Source of the DNA: Rhizobium altiplani
GTDB lineage: Bacteria > Pseudomonadota > Alphaproteobacteria > Rhizobiales > Rhizobiaceae
Direction of reading: 5' to 3'
DNA: 64,000 nucleotides
Assembly (NCBI RefSeq): GCF_001542405.1
Contig: NZ_LNCD01000137.1
Location: 1 to 64,000, forward strand
Shown: piece by piece, positions 38,090-47,135 of the stretch
Position numbering within the stretch: position 1 is the first letter of the stretch
How the letters are laid out: each line of letters begins with the position of its first letter
The notes under the pieces: model-generated
The model's input: only the letters and a program-made list of their open reading frames with translations
Told to the model about the DNA's origin: nothing
Databases searched by the model: none
Position numbers and translations under genes: made by a program

Positions 38090-39996
38090 CGCGTACTGTC
38101 GAAGCGCAGCTGCGGATCTCGGCCGTCGATAAGACCGGGCAGGTGTTCAAGTCTGTCGCCGGCAAGATGGGTGAGATCAATCGCCGAGCGGACGCACTCA
38201 ATCGCCAGCAAGGTGCGCTCGCCAAGGGGTCGCAGGCAGCCTACGGGGCGATATTGCGATATGCCGCTCCGGCGGCGCTTGCCTACGGGGCGAAGCGAGC
38301 CGTCACGGATTTTGCAGCTGTTGAACGGCAGATGACGCGCATTGGCATCACGGCCAATGCCAGTGTTGCGGAAACCAATGCTGCCTTCACGCGGCTGCAG
38401 GATATTTCCAAGCAGGTTTCCTTGCCGGTCGACGATGCAATCACAGCCCTCGATACGCTGGTCGCCTCGGGCCTTGACCTGAAAGAAGCGATGGATTTCC
38501 TGCCGTCCGTCCTGAAGACGGCTCAGGCGTCGGGTGCGGCGACAGAGGATATTGCCAATACCGCCATCAAGGCGGCGTCTGCGCTGAAGCTCCAAACCGG
38601 GCAGATGCAGCATGCCTTCGACATCATGGTGGCGGGTGGCAAGGCCGGTCAGTTCGAATTGAAGGACATGGCGACCTATATCCCGGATCTCGCCAACTCG
38701 TTTTCATCTCTCGGCTACACGGGGGAGGATGGTCTCAAGAAGCTGGTCGCCCTCCTGCAGACGATCCGCGAAGACACGGGCTCCGCCTCGTCGGCTGCAA
38801 CCTATGCGCAGAACGTTTTTGGCAAGATCTACTCGCAGGACACCGCGACGAAGTTCTCGAAGATGGGGGTCGATCTTCGGAAGGAACTCGATGCGGCGCG
38901 CAAGAACGGTGAGGATACGGTCGCGGCCTTCGTCCGGATCTCGAAGGAAGCAATCAACGGTGATCTGAGCAAGCTGCCATTGCTCTTCACCGATGAACAG
39001 TTCCGCCTCGGCATGCAGTCGTTGATGACCAGTGCCGACAGCTACGAGAAATTTCTCAAGACGGTGAACGACTCGGAGGTCGACGGAACTGTGTTTCGTG
39101 ACCTGGCTCGCGTCACCGGCGATACCCAGTCGAGCATCGACAAGCTGTCGAGCAGCTGGGACAAACTGATGAACAGCATCGGCAAGGGTGTCTCCAGACC
39201 TGCCGTGCCAGTCATGGACGCCGTGTCCAAGGACGTGGACTACGGCGATGCCATTCGCTCGTCTCTTCAGCAGCAAGGGAAGGGATATTGGGCAATCGAA
39301 ACGTGGATGGCCCGTAACCTGCCATTCGGATCGTTTTCTCAAAGCCGAGAAGCAGACAAACAGGCCCTTGCCGGCGGCTATGCTGACCCAGAGTTCATTC
39401 ATCGGATGACGCAAGGGCCGAACGTGCCGCAGGGGCCACAGCTACCCGAGTTCCCGGGCGGAGATCGGAACATTGATCCTCGCAATCTGCCAGCGACTGG
39501 ACCGGTGCCTGGTACGCGCCCTACAGCTTCGAAGCCAGCGCCGCCGTCATTGACGGAGATCTACGGGCAGTATGCGCAGAGCCGCATTGCCGGAGAGCAG
39601 GCAATCGCCAGCAACGCCAAGGCCGCGGGCATGCCAATCGGCGCATCCGGCCTCACGTCGACGCTATCGGAATTCTTCCGTATGCCGTCGAAGGACGAGC
39701 TTCGGGACGCGCTGAAGATCGACGCAACCGGTCTGAAAGAATCCGGCGACGAGGCTGCACAGAAGGTGGCGGACGGTGGCCGCGAGGCCGGTGCTTCCAT
39801 CAAGGAATCGGCGGCATCGCTGACGCAAGCTGGCAACAGCGTCAGTTCGGCGATCCTGTCGGCAGTCGATCAACTGAAGGCGGCGGCATCAGCCTTCAAT
39901 CGGGCGAGCAGCGTCCGTGTGCCTGTCAATGCAGACACCGGCCGCTCAATGCCTTCTCAGGCTGGCGCGCCTGGCGGCGGCGGTGGCGGCTATTAA
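38086..39996 (+). CDS. Tail tape measure protein
   Basis: A 636-residue protein that sets tail length and helps inject DNA. TP901-type features: the N-terminal AQLRISAVDKTGQVFKSVAG, FAAVERQMTRIGITANASVAE, VDDAITALDTLVASGLDLKEA, VKSAQ-like ALKTAQASGAATEDIANT, and a long helical, Gln/Ala-rich C-terminus ending in Gly-rich sequence. At 636 residues it predicts a short tail (roughly 95 nm at about 1.5 angstrom per residue). GTG start overlapping the frameshift product's stop. Confidence 0.88.
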   Translation: MTRTVEAQLRISAVDKTGQVFKSVAGKMGEINRRADALNRQQGALAKGSQAAYGAILRYAAPAALAYGAKRAVTDFAAVERQMTRIGITANASVAETNAAFTRLQDISKQVSLPVDDAITALDTLVASGLDLKEAMDFLPSVLKTAQASGAATEDIANTAIKAASALKLQTGQMQHAFDIMVAGGKAGQFELKDMATYIPDLANSFSSLGYTGEDGLKKLVALLQTIREDTGSASSAATYAQNVFGKIYSQDTATKFSKMGVDLRKELDAARKNGEDTVAAFVRISKEAINGDLSKLPLLFTDEQFRLGMQSLMTSADSYEKFLKTVNDSEVDGTVFRDLARVTGDTQSSIDKLSSSWDKLMNSIGKGVSRPAVPVMDAVSKDVDYGDAIRSSLQQQGKGYWAIETWMARNLPFGSFSQSREADKQALAGGYADPEFIHRMTQGPNVPQGPQLPEFPGGDRNIDPRNLPATGPVPGTRPTASKPAPPSLTEIYGQYAQSRIAGEQAIASNAKAAGMPIGASGLTSTLSEFFRMPSKDELRDALKIDATGLKESGDEAAQKVADGGREAGASIKESAASLTQAGNSVSSAILSAVDQLKAAASAFNRASSVRVPVNADTGRSMPSQAGAPGGGGGGY

Positions 39997-40005
39997 GGAG
40001 ACGAG

Positions 40006-40464
40006 ATGCGCGATTGGGCAAAGACGTTACGGCGGGCGAGCTATCGCGGCGTCGAGTTCTGGGTCGATTACGAGGATCTGTCCCGTGGCAAGCGCCTGGC
40101 CTTGCACGAATACGCTGGCGGGCAGCAGCCGGTCGTCGAAGAGCTTGGTCTTGCCGCGTCTGCCTATGGGGTGACGATCTATCTTGTCAGCGATCTCGCG
40201 GACGTGCAGGCGAAAACGCTAGAGGCGGCTATGCTCGCCGCTGGCCCCGGATATCTAATCCTGCCGATCGATGGCGGATTGCTTGCGACGGCACAAGACT
40301 TCCGGCGTTCGCGGCGGAAGGATCAACATGGGTACATCGGGTTTGATGTGACATTCATCCCGGTCCTCGATGCCAGCGGCATCATCCTGTCGATTGGCGA
40401 CGTTGCAGCCACGGTCGCCAGTTCTTTCACGGCAGCTGCTGCGCAGTTTGCGAAATTCTTCTAA
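40006..40464 (+). CDS. DNA circularisation protein N-terminal part (Mu gpN-like)
   Basis: A 152-residue protein with the gpN N-terminal domain: RDWAKTLRRASYRGVEFWVD, KRLALHEYAGGQQPVVEELG, YLVSDLADVQAKTLEAAML. In Mu and relatives it is one longer baseplate/DNA-circulation protein. Here the stop at 40462-40464 is followed after 15 bases by a second ORF with the C-terminal part. Confidence 0.75.
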   Translation: MRDWAKTLRRASYRGVEFWVDYEDLSRGKRLALHEYAGGQQPVVEELGLAASAYGVTIYLVSDLADVQAKTLEAAMLAAGPGYLILPIDGGLLATAQDFRRSRRKDQHGYIGFDVTFIPVLDASGIILSIGDVAATVASSFTAAAAQFAKFF

Positions 40465-40479
40465 TAGGCGAGGCTTACG

Positions 40480-41103
40480 ATGGCGGCGGATAGAGCAACG
40501 ATCCTCTCGTGGCTGGCGGACCTTTCCGCCGCCATCGTGACTGATGCCGACGATCTCTCTGATGTCTCTGCGCGCATTGCAACCGCGCCGGATCTCGAAG
40601 CTGCAGCCTTTGCTAGCGAGGTCCTGTCTCTGATGCGGATCATCGCGGAGAGCGCGGATGAGCCAGATGATTTCGACAAGCTCGCGCAGGGCCTCTCGGT
40701 GGCTGGCGATACTGCGGACGCGGTCTCGATCATGCTGGGAATGGGGCTTGCGATTGCCGGAAGCCGTATCGAGTGGCCATCCCGGCCTTCGGCTCGCCGC
40801 GTGCGATCGAGGGTTTCTGTTGCCGGTGACACCGCGTCCTCGGCGATCGATAAGCTCGGAGGCGACGGCGCGGATCTCTACGCCTGGTCGACTTCTGTCA
40901 CCGCGATTGCCTGTCGGCTGATCTCGGATATCGCCGCGAACGCCGCGCCGATCATCAAGGTTTCGACCGGCGTATCCATGCCATCCACGGTGCTTGCCTA
41001 TCAGCTCTATGGCGATGCTACCCGCGCTGCCGGTCTGGTCGACATTGCAAATTCCGCAACGCCACTTGTCATGCCAACGCTTTTTGACGCTCTGGCCTCC
41101 TGA
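40480..41103 (+). CDS. DNA circularisation protein C-terminal part, separate gene
   Basis: A 207-residue helical protein (LSWLADLSAAIVTDADDLSD, then VSVAGDTASSAIDKLGGDGA, LYGDATRAAGLVDIANSATP) whose end resembles the C-terminus of gpN-like proteins. Together with the previous ORF it would give about 360 residues. It may be a true split of gpN; no obvious remnant frame joins them. The stop shares a base with the gpP-like ATG. Confidence 0.6.
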   Translation: MAADRATILSWLADLSAAIVTDADDLSDVSARIATAPDLEAAAFASEVLSLMRIIAESADEPDDFDKLAQGLSVAGDTADAVSIMLGMGLAIAGSRIEWPSRPSARRVRSRVSVAGDTASSAIDKLGGDGADLYAWSTSVTAIACRLISDIAANAAPIIKVSTGVSMPSTVLAYQLYGDATRAAGLVDIANSATPLVMPTLFDALAS

Positions 41104-42149
41104 TGCTCGAACACATCACGATCGACGGCTTCCCGCTGTTCAAGTCCATCACCGTCAACATGTCGGCGGAGGAGGCTGTCCGGACGGCGGAAGTCTTATT
41201 GGTGCCGCAGGGCGATGGCGTTCCTGTCGTGCCAGGGCAGTCGACATCAATCAAGGCCGGCAGGGACCTGCTGTTGACCGGCTATGTCCGGGACGTGCGG
41301 CCCTCGCATGATGCGGGCGATCGCGCTCTCAGCGTCACGATTTGCTCGCGGACCGTGGACGCAACGGAATGTTCCGTTGAGCATCCGACGGGGGAGGTTC
41401 TGAATAAGGACCTCGCTGCGATTGCGAGGGAGTTCGACAGCCTTGGTATTGGCGTCGAGAGCGACGGTTCGTTCCCCGTTGAGCCGCGGCACAAGCTTCA
41501 TGTCGGCGAGACCTTGTTCTCGACGATCGAGCGCCGCTCGCGCGGCCGGGGAATTCTGATCTACGACACCCCGAAGGGAAAACTGAAGCTCGCGTCAAAG
41601 CCCGAAGGTACCCATAGGGGCGGCCTCTATTGGGGCGTCAATATCGAGCAAGCGTCTTCAGAGCTGACCGAGCGTGGCCGCTATAGCGCCGTAAAAGTGC
41701 GCGGGCAGGCGAGCGAGGGAACAAGCAAGCAACAGTTGCGAGCCGAGGCAACCGCCCGAGATGCAGGCGTTTCCCGTTCGCGGCCATTGATCCTGCCGCA
41801 CGAGGGCGAAACGACGGTCGATCGTCTGAAGAAGCGCGCGGACTGGGGTGTAAAGCGTGGCACCGGTTTTGCCGCTACTGCCTCGATCACCGTCACGGGA
41901 TGGCGCGATGCAGGCGGGATGATCTGGAATAGAAATTGGCTAGTCCCGGTGAAGGATAGCTGGATCGGGATCGACGGCATGATGATCATCAAGGGCGTGT
42001 CGCTTACGCAGGATAGCGAAGGGCAGGGCACTTTTGCGGTCCTGTCTCTGGCTGATCCTCGCGCCCTTGGTGGTGAGAACCCGCGCGGCAAGACGGCTGG
42101 CGCCTATTCTGCGCCTGGTGCTATCTCGGTGGAGTACGAAGACGAATGA
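41103..42149 (+). CDS. Baseplate hub protein (Mu gpP / T4 gp27-like)
   Basis: A 348-residue hub: LEHITIDGFPLFKSITVNMS, PLLLTGYVRDVRPSHDAG-like start region, ECSVEHPTGEVLNKDLAAIA, VKRGTGFAATASITVTGWRD, GIDGMMIIKGVSLTQDSEGQ. It forms the trimeric centre that connects tube and spike. ATGA overlap with the spike gene. Confidence 0.85.
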   Translation: MLEHITIDGFPLFKSITVNMSAEEAVRTAEVLLVPQGDGVPVVPGQSTSIKAGRDLLLTGYVRDVRPSHDAGDRALSVTICSRTVDATECSVEHPTGEVLNKDLAAIAREFDSLGIGVESDGSFPVEPRHKLHVGETLFSTIERRSRGRGILIYDTPKGKLKLASKPEGTHRGGLYWGVNIEQASSELTERGRYSAVKVRGQASEGTSKQQLRAEATARDAGVSRSRPLILPHEGETTVDRLKKRADWGVKRGTGFAATASITVTGWRDAGGMIWNRNWLVPVKDSWIGIDGMMIIKGVSLTQDSEGQGTFAVLSLADPRALGGENPRGKTAGAYSAPGAISVEYEDE

Positions 42150-42601
42150 TCGGCAAGCGGATCGAACTCGACGGCAACAACGTGGAGAAGGGCGGACAGC
42201 AGTTCGTGACCGGCCGCGCCCTGAAGTCTGATGGCTACACGAACATTCATCGGATTGAGCCGCATGGCTTTTCGTCGATGCCCGTCAAGGGAGCCAAAGC
42301 GCTCCTGATTTCTCCAAACAGCGAGGCAGACCAGGCTTTCGTAGTCGGCGGGGAGCACCCCGGGTTGCGGCCGGCGGATCTACCTGGTGGTGCGACAGCC
42401 ATCTATGACTCGAGCGGAAATATCATAAAGCTCATTGGAGCGGGGATCGTTGTCCAGTCGGGGGGCGTGAAGATGGTCATATCGCCGGATGGCGTGGCCA
42501 TCACTGGGGGCTCGATCACCCATAACGGAAAGAACATTGGCGACACGCATATCCATGGCGGGGTCGTTGAAGGCGACAACACGACGGACGTTCCCGTCTA
42601 G
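42146..42601 (+). CDS. Baseplate spike protein (Mu gp45-like)
   Basis: A 151-residue cell-puncturing spike: an N-terminal OB-like part (RIEPHGFSSMPVKGAKALLI) and a beta-helix end with the metal-binding tip IGDTHIHGG (HxH), as in gpV/gp45 proteins that bind an iron ion at the apex. The HIH motif is clear. Confidence 0.87.
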   Translation: MIGKRIELDGNNVEKGGQQFVTGRALKSDGYTNIHRIEPHGFSSMPVKGAKALLISPNSEADQAFVVGGEHPGLRPADLPGGATAIYDSSGNIIKLIGAGIVVQSGGVKMVISPDGVAITGGSITHNGKNIGDTHIHGGVVEGDNTTDVPV

Positions 42602-42615
42602 GGCGGACCTTACAC

Positions 42616-43146
42616 ATGCTCAAGATCATTCCGGTGGACGACGCCGAGGAGCCCTACCGCGCGCCCGATCTCGGATGGGACGGTGTGGTTGGTGACCTTA
42701 TCGTCAATCCACTTACGCACCCCGATGCCCCTGGCGACTTTCGGTCGGAGCAGGGGCTCGCCACGCAAGTCCTGATCTGCCTGATGACCGATCGGCGGGT
42801 GGAGCAAAGCGAGCTGCGAGACGGTGACGAGAACCGGGGTTGGTTCGGCGACAGTTTCGACGTCATGGATGGCGAGACACCCCTCGGCTCTCGCCTTTGG
42901 CTCCTTCGCCGCTCGGCGCTCTACCCCGGCATAGAGGTCAAGGCCGAGGACTATGCAAGGGAAGCTTTGCAGCCGCTCATCGATCAGGGCGCAGCCACAA
43001 GGGTGGACGTGACTGCCACCCCCGGTGACAACCGCCTGGATCTGTCCGTCTCGCTCTACGGGCAGAACGGATCACGGATCTACAGCTCGCAATTCGAACT
43101 ACTCTGGAGACAGATTGATGGCGTGGCAAATCCGCTCGCTTCCTGA
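42616..43146 (+). CDS. Baseplate protein (Mu gp46-like)
   Basis: A 176-residue protein resembling GP46: an acidic start (DAEEPYRAPDLGWDGVVGDL), a core with QGLATQVLICLMTDRRVEQS, RGWFGDSFDVMDGETPLGSR and SLYGQNGSRIYSSQFELLWR. It is a wedge component. It overlaps the next gene by 29 bases. Confidence 0.85.
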   Translation: MLKIIPVDDAEEPYRAPDLGWDGVVGDLIVNPLTHPDAPGDFRSEQGLATQVLICLMTDRRVEQSELRDGDENRGWFGDSFDVMDGETPLGSRLWLLRRSALYPGIEVKAEDYAREALQPLIDQGAATRVDVTATPGDNRLDLSVSLYGQNGSRIYSSQFELLWRQIDGVANPLAS

Positions 43147-44206
43147 AGCTTCTGCTCGTGCGCGAGGTGCGTTCCGGAAATACATGTCGGGGACGGACTC
43201 CGCGCTCCTCAATAACTTTGTGACCGTCGTCGGCAAGGTCCTTGCCGGTATGGCTCACGAGTTTGAACTTCGCATGGCATGGCTCGCCAAACAGATGTTT
43301 CTTTCGACGGCGACGTCGGATCAATTCATCATCCAGCTTTGCTCTGACGTGGGCATCTATCGCAAGGCTGCTTCCAAGGCGATGGGGCTGTCCGTGATCG
43401 GTACCGGCGCGCCGGAGGTGACCTACCCAGCGGGCATTCGGTTCATCTCGGGCAGCAACACCTATCTTTCATCCAATCCGGCGACAGCCGATGCGCTTGG
43501 CAATGTCAGTTTCCCTGTCGTCTCGGAAGCGGTCGGAGGCGCTGCCAACCGCGACGCCGGCGGTTTGCTAGCCTTGGCGGACCCGGTGCTGTATCCGGAG
43601 CTTTCCACCGTCTGGACGGTTGGCGACGCCGGGATCGGCGGCGGAGCCGATGCCGAGAGCATCGACGAAATGAAGGCCCGTGGGCTCTACCGCAAGCAAA
43701 ACCCCCCAGGCGGTGGCAAGCTGACGGACTATGAGGACATCGTTCTTTCGGTGGCCGGCGTCCTCAAGGCCTGGGCTTTTCGTGATCCCTACGCCCCAGG
43801 GTTCCTTGTCGTCCTCTTCTTGTTCAAGGGGCGGCCCAATCTGATCCCGACAGCCGGTGACGTCCTGGTCGTGCAGGCGGCGATCGACGCGAAGCGGCTT
43901 ATCAGGGTCGACGACAGTGTTGCCGCAGCGCCTGTCGCCTTACCGATCGACATCACTATCAATGGCCTCAGCAGCGATACGGCTGACGTGCGTGCGGCGA
44001 TTTCTGCCGGAGTGACCGACATGCTTTACGAGAGGGGCAAGCCCGGCATCGCTGGTGACACCTTCACCGTGTCCCTGTCATGGATCGATGAAGCGATCTC
44101 GGCCGCGACCGGTGAGGATCGCCACGTTCTCGCCTGGCCACTCGACGATATCACATTGACCAATGGCCAGTATCCGGTCCTCGGGGTGATCACCTATGGT
44201 GCGTGA
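43118..44206 (+). CDS. Baseplate J-like protein (Mu gp47-like)
   Basis: A 362-residue wedge protein. Family features: SLPEASARARGAFRKYMSGT, YPAGIRFISGSNTYLSSNPA, RKQNPPGGGKLTDYEDIVLS and DYEDIVLSVAGVLKAWAFRD, then SWIDEAISAATGEDRHVL. Start at 43118, inside the previous gene, where the family begins. It overlaps the next gene by 11 bases. Confidence 0.88.
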   Translation: MAWQIRSLPEASARARGAFRKYMSGTDSALLNNFVTVVGKVLAGMAHEFELRMAWLAKQMFLSTATSDQFIIQLCSDVGIYRKAASKAMGLSVIGTGAPEVTYPAGIRFISGSNTYLSSNPATADALGNVSFPVVSEAVGGAANRDAGGLLALADPVLYPELSTVWTVGDAGIGGGADAESIDEMKARGLYRKQNPPGGGKLTDYEDIVLSVAGVLKAWAFRDPYAPGFLVVLFLFKGRPNLIPTAGDVLVVQAAIDAKRLIRVDDSVAAAPVALPIDITINGLSSDTADVRAAISAGVTDMLYERGKPGIAGDTFTVSLSWIDEAISAATGEDRHVLAWPLDDITLTNGQYPVLGVITYGA

Positions 44207-44981
44207 CAGTTATCAGAACGTCGTCACCACAGTCGGCGCGTCACAGGCCGGAGCGGTTGCGCTACCCGAACCCTATGATGGGCTGGCAAACCCTGAAAAC
44301 GATGATCTGCTCGGCGCAACGTTGGCGATGTGGCCGACTGGCCCGGCCTGGGGCTCACCCGACGCACAGGCGATGTCGCTTTCGTCCGAGCTCGCCCTGC
44401 TGACGCGCGTCATGGTCGATAGCTTTGTCTGGCTCTATGGACGAGCTTGGCAGCTTGCGCGTCAAGCAACAGTGTCCGGCGTTGGTGAGACCTTGCCCGG
44501 CTGGGAGAAGGACTATGGGCTTCCGGAGCCTTGCTTCGTGGGCACGCAAACGACCGCGCAGCGGCTGCAAGCGCTCGCCCGCAAGGTTTCCGGCATACCG
44601 ACACTGCACCCGACTGAGTTCGTGAAACTGGCGGCGGACTACGGCTTCACCATCGAGATCGAGGAGCCGGCGCTCTTCCGCTGCGGTTTTTCCGAATGTG
44701 CCAGCGGCCAGCATGTCGGAGGTTACACCGACGAAACCTATTGGATCGTCCGTGTTCCGGGGCAGGGCATCTCCTATTTCGAGGCAGGCGCCGGCCGGTG
44801 TGGCGATGACCTCCTCTTCTCTTTGGGGGAAACGGCAGAACTCCTCTGCCTGCTGCGCAAATACGCTCCCGCCTGGACCTTGCCGGTGCTCGGCGAATGG
44901 ATCGGAACGGCTCCGCTCGTCGATGAGAACGGCACACCGCTGGTCGATGAATACGGCAATGAAATTCTTGTCACCCTCTAA
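44196..44981 (+). CDS. Tail protein, DUF2313/YmfQ-like (Mu gp48-like)
   Basis: A 261-residue baseplate-periphery protein: LWPTG-like start (LAMWPTGPAWGSPDAQAMSL), PGWEKDYGLPEPCFVGTQTT, RLQALARKVSGIPTLHPTEF, CGFSECASGQHVGGYTDETY. It connects the baseplate to the fibres. The last residues carry two near-copies of PLVDE-N/Y-G-T/N. Confidence 0.85.
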   Translation: MVRDSYQNVVTTVGASQAGAVALPEPYDGLANPENDDLLGATLAMWPTGPAWGSPDAQAMSLSSELALLTRVMVDSFVWLYGRAWQLARQATVSGVGETLPGWEKDYGLPEPCFVGTQTTAQRLQALARKVSGIPTLHPTEFVKLAADYGFTIEIEEPALFRCGFSECASGQHVGGYTDETYWIVRVPGQGISYFEAGAGRCGDDLLFSLGETAELLCLLRKYAPAWTLPVLGEWIGTAPLVDENGTPLVDEYGNEILVTL

Positions 44982-45000
44982 TCGCTGAGGAAACTCTCGC

Positions 45001-45909
45001 ATGCAGTACATCCAGCCTTTCGGCAATCCAGACACCAACGCGTCCTATATCGACCGCAACAGCTCCTCCGGTCAGGCGGGCTCAGCCGTGCCGGCCGCCG
45101 CGATCGAACATCCAATGCGGGAAATTGCTGCAGTGATCGCGGCGGGCGGCTTGACCCCGTCCCGCGCCGACCTGACACAACTGTTGCAGGCGATCCAGCA
45201 CCTGATCTCGGCGGCGACTGGCGGCGGCGATACCAGCAATTTCGTGCTGATGCCGCAGGCCCGTGCGCGTTTGCCGATCTTCCCTGAGGTGCTCACCTCG
45301 AACGGCATCATTCCGGTCATCTCGCCGGCGACCGGCGCGGTTCGCGTGCCCGCGGGCTATGACTTCCTGCATCGCGGCATTTATGTCACCACGACTGCGC
45401 AGACCGATTTCGCGACAGTCGCCAGCAAAACTTATCATCTGCGTTGGCGGCCATCGGACGGCTTCGTCCTCAAGGATCTGGCGGACGTGGCCTACAATCC
45501 TTCCGCGACTGCGGAAACGGCGGTCACGTTCGACTCGACCTACGATGACATGCTGGTGGCGCGTGTGGTCACCTCTGCCGGCAACGTGCCGACGATCACC
45601 AACCTGGTCAACAAGAACGTCATGACGGCGAGTGGCGAGGTATTGGGACCCGGTACATTTGGGGCAGGTGGCATCGGATGGGAAGATGCAACGATGCCAT
45701 CCGCGATCGCGAACTTCACGTCGGTTCAGATCAACTTCGCCCGGAAGCCGGACGCCTATTTGTCAGCGTTCAACGACTTCTGGGTCAAGGATACGACAGT
45801 CACGGCCGATGAGCGAAATGTCGGCGTTCGTGCTCGCCACCGATACCAGGTCGAGCTGTGGGCGCAGGGGGATGTTGACATGCGCATTAGCTGGGCAGCG
45901 AGGGCTTGA
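45001..45909 (+). CDS. Tail fibre protein 1
   Basis: A 302-residue fibre with the common N-terminal IQPFGNPDTNASYIDRNSSS and AGSAVPAAAIEHPMREIAAV, then GLTPSRADLTQLLQAI for baseplate attachment, and a beta-rich distal part with RYQVELWAQGDVDMRISWAA at the end. Probably recognises the host surface with the next gene product. Confidence 0.8.
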   Translation: MQYIQPFGNPDTNASYIDRNSSSGQAGSAVPAAAIEHPMREIAAVIAAGGLTPSRADLTQLLQAIQHLISAATGGGDTSNFVLMPQARARLPIFPEVLTSNGIIPVISPATGAVRVPAGYDFLHRGIYVTTTAQTDFATVASKTYHLRWRPSDGFVLKDLADVAYNPSATAETAVTFDSTYDDMLVARVVTSAGNVPTITNLVNKNVMTASGEVLGPGTFGAGGIGWEDATMPSAIANFTSVQINFARKPDAYLSAFNDFWVKDTTVTADERNVGVRARHRYQVELWAQGDVDMRISWAARA

Positions 45910-45912
45910 TCC

Positions 45913-46962
45913 ATGGGTCTTAAGATCTCCGAACTCAATCCTACAGTGTTTCAGACGCGAGAGCACGAGCTGCCCTCCATGCATGACGGGGGAACCGTCA
46001 AGCTGACGGTCGCACAGATCCTCGATCTCATTGCCAAGGGAGATTTCATTTCGAAGTTTGGTGCCTCGGATGTGGTGTTTACTCCCGTTGGCACGATCTC
46101 AGCGGGCGATGTGCAGGCAGCATTGGCAGAGCTTGATAGTGAGAAGTTCGCGAAGGCCGGCGGCACGATGGCAGGCCCCGTCAACTACGCCAACTTCGCC
46201 ATTACAAACCCTGCTGGCAAATGGCTTCGTGGCTACCTCTCGCCAGGCTTCAACCTGGCGAACAACGCGACCGACGCCACCAACGATATCGACTTCCCTG
46301 CCGGGCAGGTTGCCAGCGACGAGACGACGCCAATCCTGATGGATCATGCCGCTGGCACGGCTCAACTGGATGTCGTCTATGGCACCGGCAATGGCGGACG
46401 GTTCAGCAGCGCGGCTATCTCGGATGGAACGTGGCATTGCTTCGTTGCCTCGAACGGTTCCGCCGTCATCAGAGGCTTCTCCAAGAATCTCGACCCGACC
46501 ACTGATTCAAATTATCCGGCCGGCTATACACACTACAGGCGTGTTGGCTCGGTTATCCGTTCGAGCGGGGCAATCCTGGCTTTCCGGCAGTTCGGCAACC
46601 GGTTCATGCTAACGTCATCGGTTACAGCACGTTCAAGCACGGCTGCATTCGCAGACGCAGTTTTGGCCGTAACGGCTCCAGCAGGCATCAGAACGAGGCC
46701 TATTCTAACAAATGTTGTCGCCGCAAGTACAAGCTCTGTTGTACAAATTTCGCTTGGTGACGGGGACGCGTCAGCAACTCAAATAATTTCTCAGACGACA
46801 GGTAACATATCGGCAGGCTCTTTCAACAACACTATTCTAGTTGATTGTTTCTATACGAACACATCTTCGCAAATTAGATATTTCGTCACCATAACCGGCA
46901 CCGCTCTTGCCAACACTCTAAACTGCACAGGCTGGTACGACGACCGAGGGATAAATGGATGA
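45913..46962 (+). CDS. Tail fibre / receptor-binding protein 2
   Basis: A 349-residue fibre with an N-terminal KISELNPTVFQTREHELPSM motif and a repeat-like shaft (ALAELDSEKFAKAGGTMAGPVN). The C-terminal third is Ser/Thr/Asn-rich and clearly more AT-rich in codon use than the neighbours (from about 46680), a sign of exchange at the receptor-binding tip. Confidence 0.75.
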   Translation: MGLKISELNPTVFQTREHELPSMHDGGTVKLTVAQILDLIAKGDFISKFGASDVVFTPVGTISAGDVQAALAELDSEKFAKAGGTMAGPVNYANFAITNPAGKWLRGYLSPGFNLANNATDATNDIDFPAGQVASDETTPILMDHAAGTAQLDVVYGTGNGGRFSSAAISDGTWHCFVASNGSAVIRGFSKNLDPTTDSNYPAGYTHYRRVGSVIRSSGAILAFRQFGNRFMLTSSVTARSSTAAFADAVLAVTAPAGIRTRPILTNVVAASTSSVVQISLGDGDASATQIISQTTGNISAGSFNNTILVDCFYTNTSSQIRYFVTITGTALANTLNCTGWYDDRGING

Positions 46963-47135
46963 TTACTGTTTTTGTTGAGCGAGATGGCGACGGGGCCATT
47001 TGCGGCGTCTACGCATACTTTTGCGAAGGCGTCGCTGAAGAAGAGATGTGGGCTGAAGACGCGGACGTCGTTTCCTTTCTCAAGGAAACCGATCCCGGTA
47101 TAACGTTCCGCTTTCCAGGCGCATCGTCCAATTAG
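46959..47135 (+). CDS. Small fibre-associated protein, 58 aa
   Basis: Starts in an ATGA overlap with the fibre gene. Sequence TVFVERDGDGAICGVYAYFC, then EEEMWAEDADVVSFLKETDP, acidic. Position and shape fit a fibre-assembly or chaperone-like protein. Its last 56 bases overlap the convergent membrane-protein gene. Confidence 0.6.
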   Translation: MITVFVERDGDGAICGVYAYFCEGVAEEEMWAEDADVVSFLKETDPGITFRFPGASSN

